A DNA stretch of 13,094 nucleotides from Methanosarcinaceae archaeon UBA470 (GCA_002508425.1 DAKU01000088.1:1-13094); one strand, 5' to 3'; positions 7,607 through 13,094 are shown, counted from the first letter of the stretch. Numbers and translations are program-made. Notes: generated from the letters alone by a model not told the origin.

Positions 7607-7625
7607 GTGCTTACTCTGAGTACTC
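7605..7625 (+). terminator. Small stem-loop at the end of the 41-residue gene, then T-rich DNA
   Basis: GAGTGC (7605-7610) pairs with GTACTC (7620-7625), five Watson-Crick pairs and one G-U, with a 9-nt loop. It starts within the TGA stop. T-rich sequence (TTAATTTATCTTTTGTGTTT, 7631-7650) follows and could serve as an archaeal U-tract terminator. Confidence 0.4.
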
Positions 7626-7743
7626 ATATCTTAATTTATCTTTTGTGTTTACTTTCTGTGTGATGGATGATTCACTTTTGCTTTTTTATTCGATTTGCCT
7701 AATCTTCTTGCTTTAACGTGATGAAATAAGTTATAACTCATAA

Positions 7744-7761
7744 TATTAGGTATAACTAATA
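7744..7761 (+). promoter_or_regulatory. Operator-like palindrome 1 upstream of feoA
   Basis: TATTAGGTATAACTAATA is an imperfect palindrome with arms TATTAG and CTAATA. It differs at only two central positions from the reverse complement of site 2. The TTAG/CTAA arms resemble sites of DtxR-family metal regulators (DtxR-box type TTAGG/CCTAA), which fits a feoA promoter. It lies 18 bp upstream of the TATA-like box. Confidence 0.55.
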
Positions 7762-7779
7762 AGTATAGTACAGACAAGC

Positions 7780-7787
7780 TTATATAC
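7780..7787 (+). promoter_or_regulatory. Probable TATA box for feoA
   Basis: TTATATAC lies between the two palindromes and predicts a start near 7810 and a leader of about 125 nt. An alternative AT-rich box at 7831-7838 overlapping site 2 (TAATAAAT) would give a shorter leader. Confidence 0.35.
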
Positions 7788-7817
7788 TAACAGAAGCTAG
7801 ATAGAAGCGTCTAATCA

Positions 7818-7835
7818 TATTAGTAGTACCTAATA
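7818..7835 (-). promoter_or_regulatory. Operator-like palindrome 2 upstream of feoA
   Basis: On the minus strand this reads TATTAGGTACTACTAATA, 16 of 18 identical to site 1, in inverted orientation. Start-to-start distance is 74 bp, close to seven helical turns. Such a pair suggests cooperative or looping repression by one metal-responsive regulator. Confidence 0.55.
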
Positions 7836-7937
7836 AATTGGACAGCAAAAGTATTTGAATCTCTTAGGTTCCAATGCATGATGCTTAAGGACCGCAGTTG
7901 ACACAAAAACTAACAAATTGTCGAAGAGGTATGAATT

Positions 7938-8168
7938 ATGACCCCACCCATCCCCCTTGCAATGGTTTCCGAAGGTACTGAAACCAAAGTTGCAGGGATC
8001 AACGCAAGTAAATCTCTTGCAGAGCGCCTGAAAGCCATGGGTTTCATAGAGAACTGTCCTCTAAAAGTGACCAGGGATAACATGGGTTCTCTTATTGTAG
8101 AAGTAAGCGGTTGTAAATATGCTCTTGGAAAAGGTATGGCTTCAAAGATACTAGTAAGGCCTCAATAA
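7938..8168 (+). CDS. feoA: FeoA domain protein (ferrous iron transport accessory)
   Basis: A 76-residue stand-alone FeoA protein, an SH3-like beta-barrel. It has the family pattern: IPLAMVSEG near the start, LAERLKAMGFIENCPLKV in the middle, then GSLIVEVSGCKYALGKGMASKILV. FeoA normally assists the Fe(II) permease FeoB on the cytoplasmic side of the membrane. No feoB lies in this window, so it either works with a FeoB encoded elsewhere or belongs to the regulatory or adaptor FeoA group. GAGGT stands 7 nt before the ATG. An ATG at 7931 is in another frame and gives only a short peptide. The paired palindromes upstream point to metal-dependent regulation. A T-rich terminator follows directly, so it is probably transcribed alone. 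Confidence 0.88.
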   Translation: MTPPIPLAMVSEGTETKVAGINASKSLAERLKAMGFIENCPLKVTRDNMGSLIVEVSGCKYALGKGMASKILVRPQ

Positions 8169-8180
8169 ATCTATCTGCTC

Positions 8181-8220
8181 TTCTATTTTTCTTTATATTT
8201 TTAAGAGTTTTATTATTTCT
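8181..8220 (+). terminator. T-rich terminator after feoA
   Basis: Just after the feoA stop are successive T-runs (TATTTTTCTTTATATTTTT, then GTTTTATTATTTCT) without a stem-loop. This is the usual form of archaeal intrinsic termination. Confidence 0.55.
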
Positions 8221-8287
8221 GCCGATTTCTATTTTCTTCCTGGCCATTTACCATCATATCACCGCACATAATCGACAGGCACATAAG

Positions 8288-8295
8288 CTATAAAG
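8288..8295 (+). promoter_or_regulatory. Probable TATA box for pncB
   Basis: CTATAAAG lies 40-47 bp upstream of the GTG start at 8335 and would place transcription start near 8317. A second AT-rich stretch, CATATATC (8302-8309), is too close unless the message is almost leaderless. Confidence 0.4.
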
Positions 8296-8334
8296 TACAG
8301 GCATATATCCACAGAATATGTAGGAAGATCAGGC

Positions 8335-9543
8335 GTGATTCAATCTATACTGGACAATGACCTGTACAAGCTAAGTATGCAGATGGCTGTACTGGAGCTG
8401 TTCCCTGAGGCACGTGCCGAATATCGTTTCATCAACAGGGGTGGACAGCGTTTTAATGAGGATTTTGTAAAGGAGCTTCGCAATATACTTGATGTGCATT
8501 TCCCCAAGGTCGCACTGACCGAAGAGGAGCATAACTGGTTGAAGTCTGCCTGTCCTTTCTTTAAACCCATGTATCTGGAATATCTGAAGAACTATCGTTT
8601 TGATCCATCAGAGGTAATTCTGGGACTTACCGAGGACAACGACCTTGACCTAAGGATAAAAGGCCCATGGCATAGTGCCATTCTATGGGAAGTAGTGCTC
8701 ATGGCTACGGTCTCTGAACTATATTTCAGCACACTGGAAAAAAGCTGGAAAGATATGTCATTTTCAGAAGGTTCAGGAGAGGAAACACTTCTAAATAAGT
8801 ATGCAGAGAAGATAGAATCCATTGGCAAAGAACTGGATGGACATGGCTGCATGTTCACAGAATTCGGTACACGCAGGAGAAGAAGCTTCAAATTGCAGGA
8901 TAAAGCTGTAGAGGTTTTACGCAGTCTGCCGTGTTTTACAGGAACAAGCAATGTTCACCTTGCACGAAAATATGACATTAAACCAGTAGGCACCATTGGA
9001 CATGAATGGATCATGGGTAATTCTGCCCTGATGAGTCTGCGGAGGGCTAACTTTTTTGCATTTGATAACTGGGCAAAGGTATATTCAGGTGACCTCGGAA
9101 TAGCGCTTTCGGATACATTTGGTACTGAAGCCTTTTTTGCAGATTTTGACCTCCGGCTTTCCAAATTGTATGATGGTGTAAGGCATGATAGTGGTGATCC
9201 TTTTGGTTTTACTGATAAAGTACTCCAACACTATAACTCAATGGGCATAGATCCTATGAAAAAAGTGCTGGTTTTCAGTGATTCTCTGCATGCTGCAGAT
9301 GCCATCAGGCTTAAAGAACACTGTAAGAGCAGGATCAACTGTAGTTTTGGCATCGGCACATGTCTTACCAATAATCAGGACTTCTTCAGGGAAAGTTCTC
9401 CTCTTAACATTGTGATCAAAATGCACGGTATCAACGGCATCCCCGTCGTAAAGTTAAGTGATTCCTGTGAGAAGGAAACAGGAGATCGGGACGCTCTAAG
9501 AGTAGCTAATTATACATTTGGCAGAAAAGGGCTGGATGAATGA
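8335..9543 (+). CDS. pncB: Nicotinate phosphoribosyltransferase
   Basis: A 402-residue enzyme that joins nicotinate to PRPP to give nicotinate mononucleotide (Preiss-Handler salvage of NAD). It aligns along its length with the E. coli PncB type: LLDTDAYKLHMQQ-like LDNDLYKLSMQMAV at the N-terminus, then GPWHSAILWEV, FTEFGTRRRRSF, GTSNVHLARK, GTIGHEW with the catalytic phospho-histidine H223, LGIALSDTFGTEAF, GVRHDSGDP, LVFSDSL, FGIGTCLTNN and PVVKLSDS. The start is GTG, preceded by AGGAAGATC. It has its own TATA-like box and no close partner, so it is probably monocistronic. Its strong likeness to the enterobacterial form, in an archaeal setting, makes past transfer from bacteria possible. Confidence 0.95.
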   Translation: MIQSILDNDLYKLSMQMAVLELFPEARAEYRFINRGGQRFNEDFVKELRNILDVHFPKVALTEEEHNWLKSACPFFKPMYLEYLKNYRFDPSEVILGLTEDNDLDLRIKGPWHSAILWEVVLMATVSELYFSTLEKSWKDMSFSEGSGEETLLNKYAEKIESIGKELDGHGCMFTEFGTRRRRSFKLQDKAVEVLRSLPCFTGTSNVHLARKYDIKPVGTIGHEWIMGNSALMSLRRANFFAFDNWAKVYSGDLGIALSDTFGTEAFFADFDLRLSKLYDGVRHDSGDPFGFTDKVLQHYNSMGIDPMKKVLVFSDSLHAADAIRLKEHCKSRINCSFGIGTCLTNNQDFFRESSPLNIVIKMHGINGIPVVKLSDSCEKETGDRDALRVANYTFGRKGLDE

Positions 9544-9741
9544 AAGTACCCATGTTCACCTACTAGGTTGTGTAATTTACAGGAAATCTCTACGGCTCTC
9601 TGGAAGTGAATATTGATGTGAGACAGAAAAGAATATCACAGAAGTGGTTCTATAACTCATCTCCTACATCAACTGAATTAAAAATGCAACACTAAACTTA
9701 AAATAATTTGAGTGCTTTTTTAAAATGGGATAGTGAATTTA

Positions 9742-10260
9742 ATGGGCTCAGAAGACCAGGATAATCAAGAACATATATTTAAAAGTCAAAGATTGGCCGT
9801 ATTTGCAGATGTGCAAAATATGTTCTATTCGGCTAGAAATTATTATGAAAAAAAATTAGATTTTGGAAAATTATTAAGCGCTGTGGTGAGGGAAAGACAG
9901 CTTATCCGTGCAGTAGCTTATGTTGTGGAAACAAAAGAAATAGATCAGTCTGGTTTTAAGTCGGTAATAGAACACATTGGATGGGAAGTAAAGACAAAAC
10001 AGTTAAAATCAAGACCAGACGGCTCAACCAAAGGGGACTGGGATATGGGCATAGCCATTGATGCTATTTCCATATCTACTAAAGTAGACACCGTTGTGCT
10101 GGTCACAGGTGATGGGGATTTTACTGCTCTTGTTAATCATCTCAAGGCTGCAGGCGTGAGAGTAGAAGTGCACGCTTTCCCTAAAAACACTGCTGTAGAA
10201 CTCATTGATGCAGCTACGGCCTATTATCCAATCGATGAACGGCTATTGCTCAAGAAATAA
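9742..10260 (+). CDS. NYN domain protein, LabA/DUF88 type
   Basis: A 172-residue single-domain protein of the NYN (LabA/DUF88) family, which has a PIN-like fold and is often an RNase. The acidic centre is visible: FADVQNMFYSA (D23, N26), KGDWDMGIAIDA (D99, D101) and LVTGDGDF (D124, D126). Substrate is unknown, though RNA is most likely from the family. The start is uncertain. A GTG at 9733 would add three residues, but AGTGA before the ATG at 9742 gives the better ribosome site. The A/T-rich stretch CTTAAAATAATTT near 9696-9708 may be its TATA region. It stands alone, ends in a hairpin and faces the hgc operon convergently. The preceding 198-bp gap holds nothing else recognisable. Confidence 0.85.
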   Translation: MGSEDQDNQEHIFKSQRLAVFADVQNMFYSARNYYEKKLDFGKLLSAVVRERQLIRAVAYVVETKEIDQSGFKSVIEHIGWEVKTKQLKSRPDGSTKGDWDMGIAIDAISISTKVDTVVLVTGDGDFTALVNHLKAAGVRVEVHAFPKNTAVELIDAATAYYPIDERLLLKK

Positions 10261-10269
10261 TAGAGTGAC

Positions 10270-10296
10270 GGGCTGGATTTCTTTGAAACTCAGCCC
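10270..10296 (+). terminator. Stem-loop after the NYN gene
   Basis: GGGCTG (10270-10275) pairs with CAGCCC (10291-10296), and inside it TTTC pairs with GAAA around a TTT loop, making a long stem with one mismatch. It begins 9 nt after the stop in the convergent gap. There is no U-tract directly behind it, so it may protect the 3' end rather than terminate. Confidence 0.55.
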
Positions 10297-10335
10297 TCGT
10301 TCATGAGATTGGAGTACCAATCAAACAGTTTTCAT

Positions 10336-10342
10336 AAAAAAA
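10336..10342 (-). terminator. Candidate U-tract terminator of the hgc operon
   Basis: Seven A residues on the plus strand read as TTTTTTT on the minus strand, about 90 nt beyond the hgcB stop. This is the first clear U-tract downstream of the operon. No stem precedes it. Confidence 0.35.
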
Positions 10343-10432
10343 TTCAACGGAATTAATGATATAATTCTATACCGATGTGTGGGATGTTCTTGAAATATTT
10401 ATAAATCCCCTCTCGGTTGGCAATATTCTCTC

Positions 10433-10735
10433 TTACTTGCAGCAAGACCCAGTCTCTCCTCCGCAACAACACTCACCGCTATCCATATCCTTACCCCTGA
10501 GCGCAGCGCCTATCATTGCCCACGCACAGCCGACACCACTTTCAACTTCTATTGCCTGCACAGGGCAGTTATTGGCACATGCACCACACTCCATGCAAGC
10601 AGCTGGCTTTACGAGTTCAACATGCTCTTTTCCTTCACTAAAAACTCCATGAGGACAAACCTGAGTACACCGCAGACAGTTGATACACCTGTCAGGATGA
10701 TACCGGAGAGTAGTCTCAAGATAAGAATCAAACAT
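10433..10735 (-). CDS. hgcB: Mercury methylation ferredoxin HgcB
   Basis: A 100-residue dicluster ferredoxin, partner of HgcA in methylmercury formation. It is thought to reduce the HgcA corrinoid and to pass on Hg(II). Cluster motif 1 is CINCLRCTQVCP (C17, C20, C23, C27) and motif 2 is CMECGACANNCP (C47, C50, C53, C57). C70 (GVGCAWAM) matches the extra conserved cysteine of the family. The tail ends in the expected vicinal pair C98-C99, preceded by an additional C89-C90-C91 triple, more cysteine than the family minimum. The start overlaps the hgcA stop by one base (TAATG), with GGAGATGATC just upstream inside hgcA, so translation is coupled. A generic ferredoxin is ruled out by C70, the CC tail and the position directly after hgcA. 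Confidence 0.95.
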   Translation of the reverse strand: MFDSYLETTLRYHPDRCINCLRCTQVCPHGVFSEGKEHVELVKPAACMECGACANNCPVQAIEVESGVGCAWAMIGAALRGKDMDSGECCCGGETGSCCK

Positions 10736-11805
10736 TAGATCATCTCCTTAAACCGAATTACTCCCAATACAATTGAAAGTAGAATTCCAGATACTATCAT
10801 AAGTGCCATAACTGGCACATATCGATAAATCTCCTTTTTGACACCAGTCCTGGAAGTAAATGTTGTACAACCCGTAAAGTTAAGGGCTATATATGCTGTT
10901 ACAGCCGGTATGATCAAAAGTAAAGCCAGTGATGTAATCGCTTTCATCAAGAGAGGCATTGCAGAATCTATACCAAAGGATATTACAAAGGGAATAGCGA
11001 CAATTCCCCCCAGAATAAGTCCTTTTGTGCTAAAATCATGCGTAGGAATAAACGGAAGCAGAGCCGGAAATAGTACAGTTCCTGCCATAACCGTGGCGAT
11101 TGCAGCAAGAGCTGCAAGAGGACCTGCCAGGAAGTAAAGAATGATAGTGGCAGCAATCATAGGTAGTGCTGCATGTCTAAACTCTACAGGTGCGAGTACC
11201 AGCCGGTCTTTTAATGAAAATCGAACTCTGCGCATTTCAGGAGTTGCACTGTGTGTTTTAAGGTATTCAGGAAGATCACTGGCACGGACCGGACCAAATT
11301 CTACCTTAAAACCAGACCTACGCTGCACTTCAGGTGCTGAGATCCCCGGAGCGCCGAGCTGTGGCAGGATAACAGTACGGTGACGGACAATACTGGAAAG
11401 TCCTGACCATGAAATACGCTGAACAAGTTCTTCTGTTCCAAATGTGCCCTTACCTGCAGCACACCACACATTTATTCCCTTTGTATCCAGAACAAGAATA
11501 TAACAATCAGTGCCTGCAAGCGCACAGCGGAGTGCATCAAAGCTAAGCGTGTAGTTTGCTGAAACAAAAACCAAAGAATCTGGATTAGGGGCTCCTAGTT
11601 TGTAAAGACCAGGTTTTACAATATGCTCCATGCGGTTTACACCGATGCGGGCAAAGAAATGATCAAGTCGATCGTTGAGCATGATTCTACTTGTAGTCGT
11701 ACGAATTTCAGATGCGGGGCTATTGCTGGTCAGAGTAATGAATGAACGAGAATCCGATTTAGGTGCACAAGAGCACAGTGAACTAGTTTTTTTTTCATTA
11801 ACCAT
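10735..11805 (-). CDS. hgcA: Mercury methylation corrinoid protein HgcA
   Basis: A 356-residue membrane-bound corrinoid protein that transfers a methyl group to Hg(II). The soluble N-terminal corrinoid-binding domain (about 40-175) contains the diagnostic cap helix NVWCAAGKGTFGT, with C115 as the expected lower-axial cobalt ligand and N112 to K119 fully matching N(V/I)WCA(A/G)GK. Five membrane helices follow, at about 213-231, 234-253, 262-280, 285-309 and 329-350, as in known HgcA. The N-terminus carries an extra CSC pair (C10, C12). GGGGA stands 8 nt before the ATG. It is the middle gene of an operon: 18 bp behind the AbrB-like gene and overlapping hgcB by one base. CO dehydrogenase/acetyl-CoA synthase gamma-type corrinoid proteins share the soluble fold but lack both this motif and the membrane part. 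Confidence 0.96.
   Translation of the reverse strand: MVNEKKTSSLCSCAPKSDSRSFITLTSNSPASEIRTTTSRIMLNDRLDHFFARIGVNRMEHIVKPGLYKLGAPNPDSLVFVSANYTLSFDALRCALAGTDCYILVLDTKGINVWCAAGKGTFGTEELVQRISWSGLSSIVRHRTVILPQLGAPGISAPEVQRRSGFKVEFGPVRASDLPEYLKTHSATPEMRRVRFSLKDRLVLAPVEFRHAALPMIAATIILYFLAGPLAALAAIATVMAGTVLFPALLPFIPTHDFSTKGLILGGIVAIPFVISFGIDSAMPLLMKAITSLALLLIIPAVTAYIALNFTGCTTFTSRTGVKKEIYRYVPVMALMIVSGILLSIVLGVIRFKEMI
10738..10747 (-). promoter_or_regulatory. Strong ribosome binding site of hgcB inside hgcA
   Basis: GGAGATGATC matches the archaeal anti-SD complement GGAGGTGATC at nine of ten positions. It lies in the last codons of hgcA, with its GGAG core 8 nt before the hgcB ATG. It fixes the hgcB start and supports matched synthesis of HgcA and HgcB. 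Confidence 0.75.
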
Positions 11806-11823
11806 GTGATTTGTCCCCTTTTT

Positions 11824-12114
11824 TCAATCGAGTTTGCGCATCAATGGCTCAAGTACATCTTTTACCATTCCACTAAGGTTCTCTGCCTTAATAAGAGCAA
11901 AACAGCAAATGTTCCCATCCTTCTCCCAGCTGATTAAAGCAAGTTTATTTCCAGTCTTAATACCAGCTTTTTCCCGTACGTCTTTTGGGAGTACCATTTG
12001 CCCCCTATCATCCACACTAAGGATCGCCTCTATGTTACATGTAGAGCCCTGAGCACATTCACATGTTAATCCTTCACAATTGCATGTGTTATTAATGGTA
12101 TTTTTTGTAGTCAT
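11824..12114 (-). CDS. hgcC: AbrB-like HgcAB-associated protein (HgcC type)
   Basis: A 96-residue protein with a SpoVT/AbrB swapped-hairpin DNA-binding domain at about 28-72 (ILSVDDRGQMVLPKDVREKAGIKTGNKLALISW). A cysteine-rich head (C11, C13, C18, C20, C26) precedes it, and a C70-C71 pair closes it. Such AbrB-like proteins accompany hgcAB in several methylators and are annotated as HgcAB-associated. It is the first gene of the operon, 18 bp before hgcA. A transcription-factor role, perhaps sensing Hg(II), As(III) or another thiophilic metal through the cysteines and controlling the operon, is inference. A GTG at 12126 could extend it by four residues, but the TATA box predicts transcription start near 12124, so the ATG at 12114 is preferred. 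The gene symbol is given at moderate confidence. Confidence 0.82.
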   Translation of the reverse strand: MTTKNTINNTCNCEGLTCECAQGSTCNIEAILSVDDRGQMVLPKDVREKAGIKTGNKLALISWEKDGNICCFALIKAENLSGMVKDVLEPLMRKLD

Positions 12115-12146
12115 TTTAGTTCTCACACTAATACTGATTTTTTTGG

Positions 12147-12155
12147 CATTTATAC
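12147..12155 (-). promoter_or_regulatory. TATA box of the hgc operon
   Basis: On the minus strand GTATAAATG is preceded by the purine-rich CAGAAA, a good BRE-TATA pair. Its centre lies about 37 bp upstream of the hgcC ATG, so transcription should start near 12124 with a leader of about 10 nt. Confidence 0.6.
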
Positions 12156-12173
12156 TTTCTGATTAATTAGAAA
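12156..12173. promoter_or_regulatory. 18-bp palindrome abutting the hgc TATA box
   Basis: TTTCTGATTAATTAGAAA is a palindrome with a single mismatched pair (eight of nine pairs match). It directly touches the TATA box and covers the BRE position. A protein bound here would block TFB/TBP, as expected of an archaeal repressor. The AbrB-like protein encoded first in the operon is the obvious candidate. Confidence 0.6.
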
Positions 12174-12222
12174 AATCATAATTATCCGTATATTCAGCTA
12201 AATATCGAAACAAGTATGGCTA

Positions 12223-12235
12223 TCAGAATATCTGA
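12223..12235. repeat. Short inverted repeat TCAGA-ATA-TCTGA
   Basis: A perfect 5-bp inverted repeat with a 3-nt centre lies midway between the hgc promoter and the divergent nuclease-like gene. It may be a second regulator site, but it is short enough to be chance. Confidence 0.25.
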
Positions 12236-12316
12236 GAATTTACGAAGAACTGTATCTTTCAAGCCGTCTTACTGCCTAAGGTTACATATACTGTTCCTTC
12301 TGACCACATGAGATCT

Positions 12317-12324
12317 TTTTATAT
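12317..12324 (+). promoter_or_regulatory. Probable TATA box for the zinc-finger nuclease-like gene
   Basis: TTTATATT gives a predicted start near 12347 and a leader of about 40 nt that includes GGAGTG (12375-12380). A second AT-rich box, ATATATTTATAC near 12348-12359, would place the start almost on the ribosome site. Confidence 0.35.
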
Positions 12325-12387
12325 TGAGTAAAATTAAAATACTATCAATATATTTATACAGGTACCACTTATTTGGAGTGTAGAAAA

Positions 12388-13056
12388 ATGACAAACTTTT
12401 GTTCAGAATGCAATACTGAGATCACAGAAGCAGAATACAATTATTCTTTCAATAGGTTTGACCGTCCCCTCTGCAGGGAACATCAGAGACTTCAGGACAA
12501 CACAGATAATGAAATTTTGGATGAGAACATCTATTCAAATCATGAAAATGGCCTCAATAAAAGTACCATTTCTCAGAAAGAAAGTGGCTTCATCGAGAAT
12601 ATGATCAAAGGAAGGATTGCAGAAACTCTCGTTGAAGAATTATTCACATACTTAGGATACAGTGTCTTCAGATACAATATGGTGAACACTGTTCCCGGAG
12701 TAATGCAACTTCTAAAAGGTGTTCGTAGTGATGTTGCATCAAATATCAAAAAGATGCCTGATCTCGTTATACAGGATCCAAACAGCGGGAATGTTTATTT
12801 TGCTGACGTCAAATTCAGGAAAAATGAAACTTTTACATTAAAGGACATCAGTTCGGATTATCCGTATGAGAATTGCTACTTTATTGTAGTATCAAAGAAA
12901 CACATAAAATGCATTGCATATCATGAGCTGAAAGAAGGTAAGGAGATTACTCCATCATCTCGTAACTACCTTGGGAACAGAAAGGAGTTTGAACTGGATA
13001 AAGATGTTATCATCAAATTCTGCGACTTTGCGGTCAAGTTCTTTGATGCAGTATAA
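12388..13056 (+). CDS. Zinc-finger protein with PD-(D/E)XK nuclease-like domain
   Basis: A 222-residue protein of unrecognised family. The N-terminus has CSEC (C5, C8) and CREH (C29, H32), a treble-clef or zinc-ribbon-like knuckle. A polar, low-complexity linker (about 33-68) follows. The C-terminal part fits a PD-(D/E)XK core: helix KGRIAETLVEELF (E79), MPDLVI (P124, D125), then FADVKF (D140, K142). Restriction-type, Holliday-junction-resolvase and Mrr-like nucleases share this arrangement. The actual substrate cannot be told from sequence. No methyltransferase or other defence gene lies beside it within the window. An in-frame TTG at 12373 would add five residues, but it overlaps the GGAG that serves the ATG at 12388. 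It is divergent from the hgc operon. The stop is followed by 38 bp to the window end with no further gene. Confidence 0.65.
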   Translation: MTNFCSECNTEITEAEYNYSFNRFDRPLCREHQRLQDNTDNEILDENIYSNHENGLNKSTISQKESGFIENMIKGRIAETLVEELFTYLGYSVFRYNMVNTVPGVMQLLKGVRSDVASNIKKMPDLVIQDPNSGNVYFADVKFRKNETFTLKDISSDYPYENCYFIVVSKKHIKCIAYHELKEGKEITPSSRNYLGNRKEFELDKDVIIKFCDFAVKFFDAV

Positions 13057-13094
13057 CATTTTATGTCGGACCAAGTAAGCTGAATAAATATAGG

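Larger units (their letters stand above)
7607..7937. other. 331-bp non-coding region carrying the feoA promoter
   Basis: The first part is the T-rich 3' end of the small Cys-rich gene. From about 7730 it is regulatory. It contains a direct repeat, TATAACTCATAA (7732-7743) and TATAACTAATAA (7751-7762), two 18-bp palindromes (7744-7761 and 7818-7835), and a TATA-like box at 7780-7787. No further convincing gene was found here. Confidence 0.55.

Noticed and set aside
7860..7872. A lone TTAGGT half-site as a third feoA operator
   Set aside because: Only one arm matches; the other half lacks the CTAATA complement.
12115..12126. GTG extension of the HgcC-type protein
   Set aside because: The predicted transcription start is near 12124, so this GTG would lie at or outside the 5' end of the message.
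1..13094. CRISPR arrays, tRNA or rRNA genes, insertion-sequence ends and transposases
   Set aside because: No regularly spaced repeats, no tRNA-like cloverleaf or TTCGANTC-type motif in gaps, no rRNA sequence and no transposase-like proteins were seen.

Overview
The window looks like chromosomal DNA of a methanogenic archaeon, most likely Methanosarcinales (Methanomethylovorans or Methanolobus type). The grounds are archaeal TATA/BRE-like promoters, GGAGGTGATC-type ribosome binding sites, a coenzyme F390 synthetase-like enzyme, a REC-PAS-DUF835 regulator beside a KaiC-like ATPase, a DUF434 protein, and an hgcAB mercury-methylation pair of the kind known in these genera. The genus is inferred from gene content, not proven.

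Layout. (1) 135-821 (-): DUF434-type protein, divergent from the next block. (2) 1036-3580 (+): REC-PAS-DUF835 regulator, single-domain KaiC-like ATPase and a small histidine-bearing four-helix membrane protein. All three run the same way with short gaps, but TATA-like boxes suggest separate promoters. (3) 3644-7180 (-): a thioredoxin-fold YyaL/DUF255 protein followed 33 bp later by an F390 synthetase-like adenylating enzyme, probably one operon. (4) 7481-8168 (+): a 41-residue cysteine-rich protein and a stand-alone FeoA. The feoA leader holds two near-identical 18-bp palindromes 74 bp apart. (5) 8335-9543 (+): nicotinate phosphoribosyltransferase. (6) 9742-10260 (+): NYN/LabA-type protein ending in a strong hairpin, convergent with the next operon. 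(7) 12114-10433 (-): three-gene operon of an AbrB-like HgcC-type protein, HgcA and HgcB, with one good promoter that carries an 18-bp palindrome against the TATA box. (8) 12388-13056 (+): zinc-finger plus PD-(D/E)XK nuclease-like protein, divergent from the hgc operon.

The hgc operon is the centrepiece. HgcA (corrinoid protein with the NVWCAAGK cap helix) and HgcB (two [4Fe-4S] clusters and a vicinal-cysteine tail) carry every residue expected of a working mercury methylation system. The AbrB-like first gene and the promoter palindrome suggest a built-in regulator. All three proteins have extra cysteines in their tails, which could handle Hg(II). The feoA region looks like a metal-responsive locus of its own. 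No tRNA, rRNA, CRISPR array, insertion sequence or transposase gene was seen.
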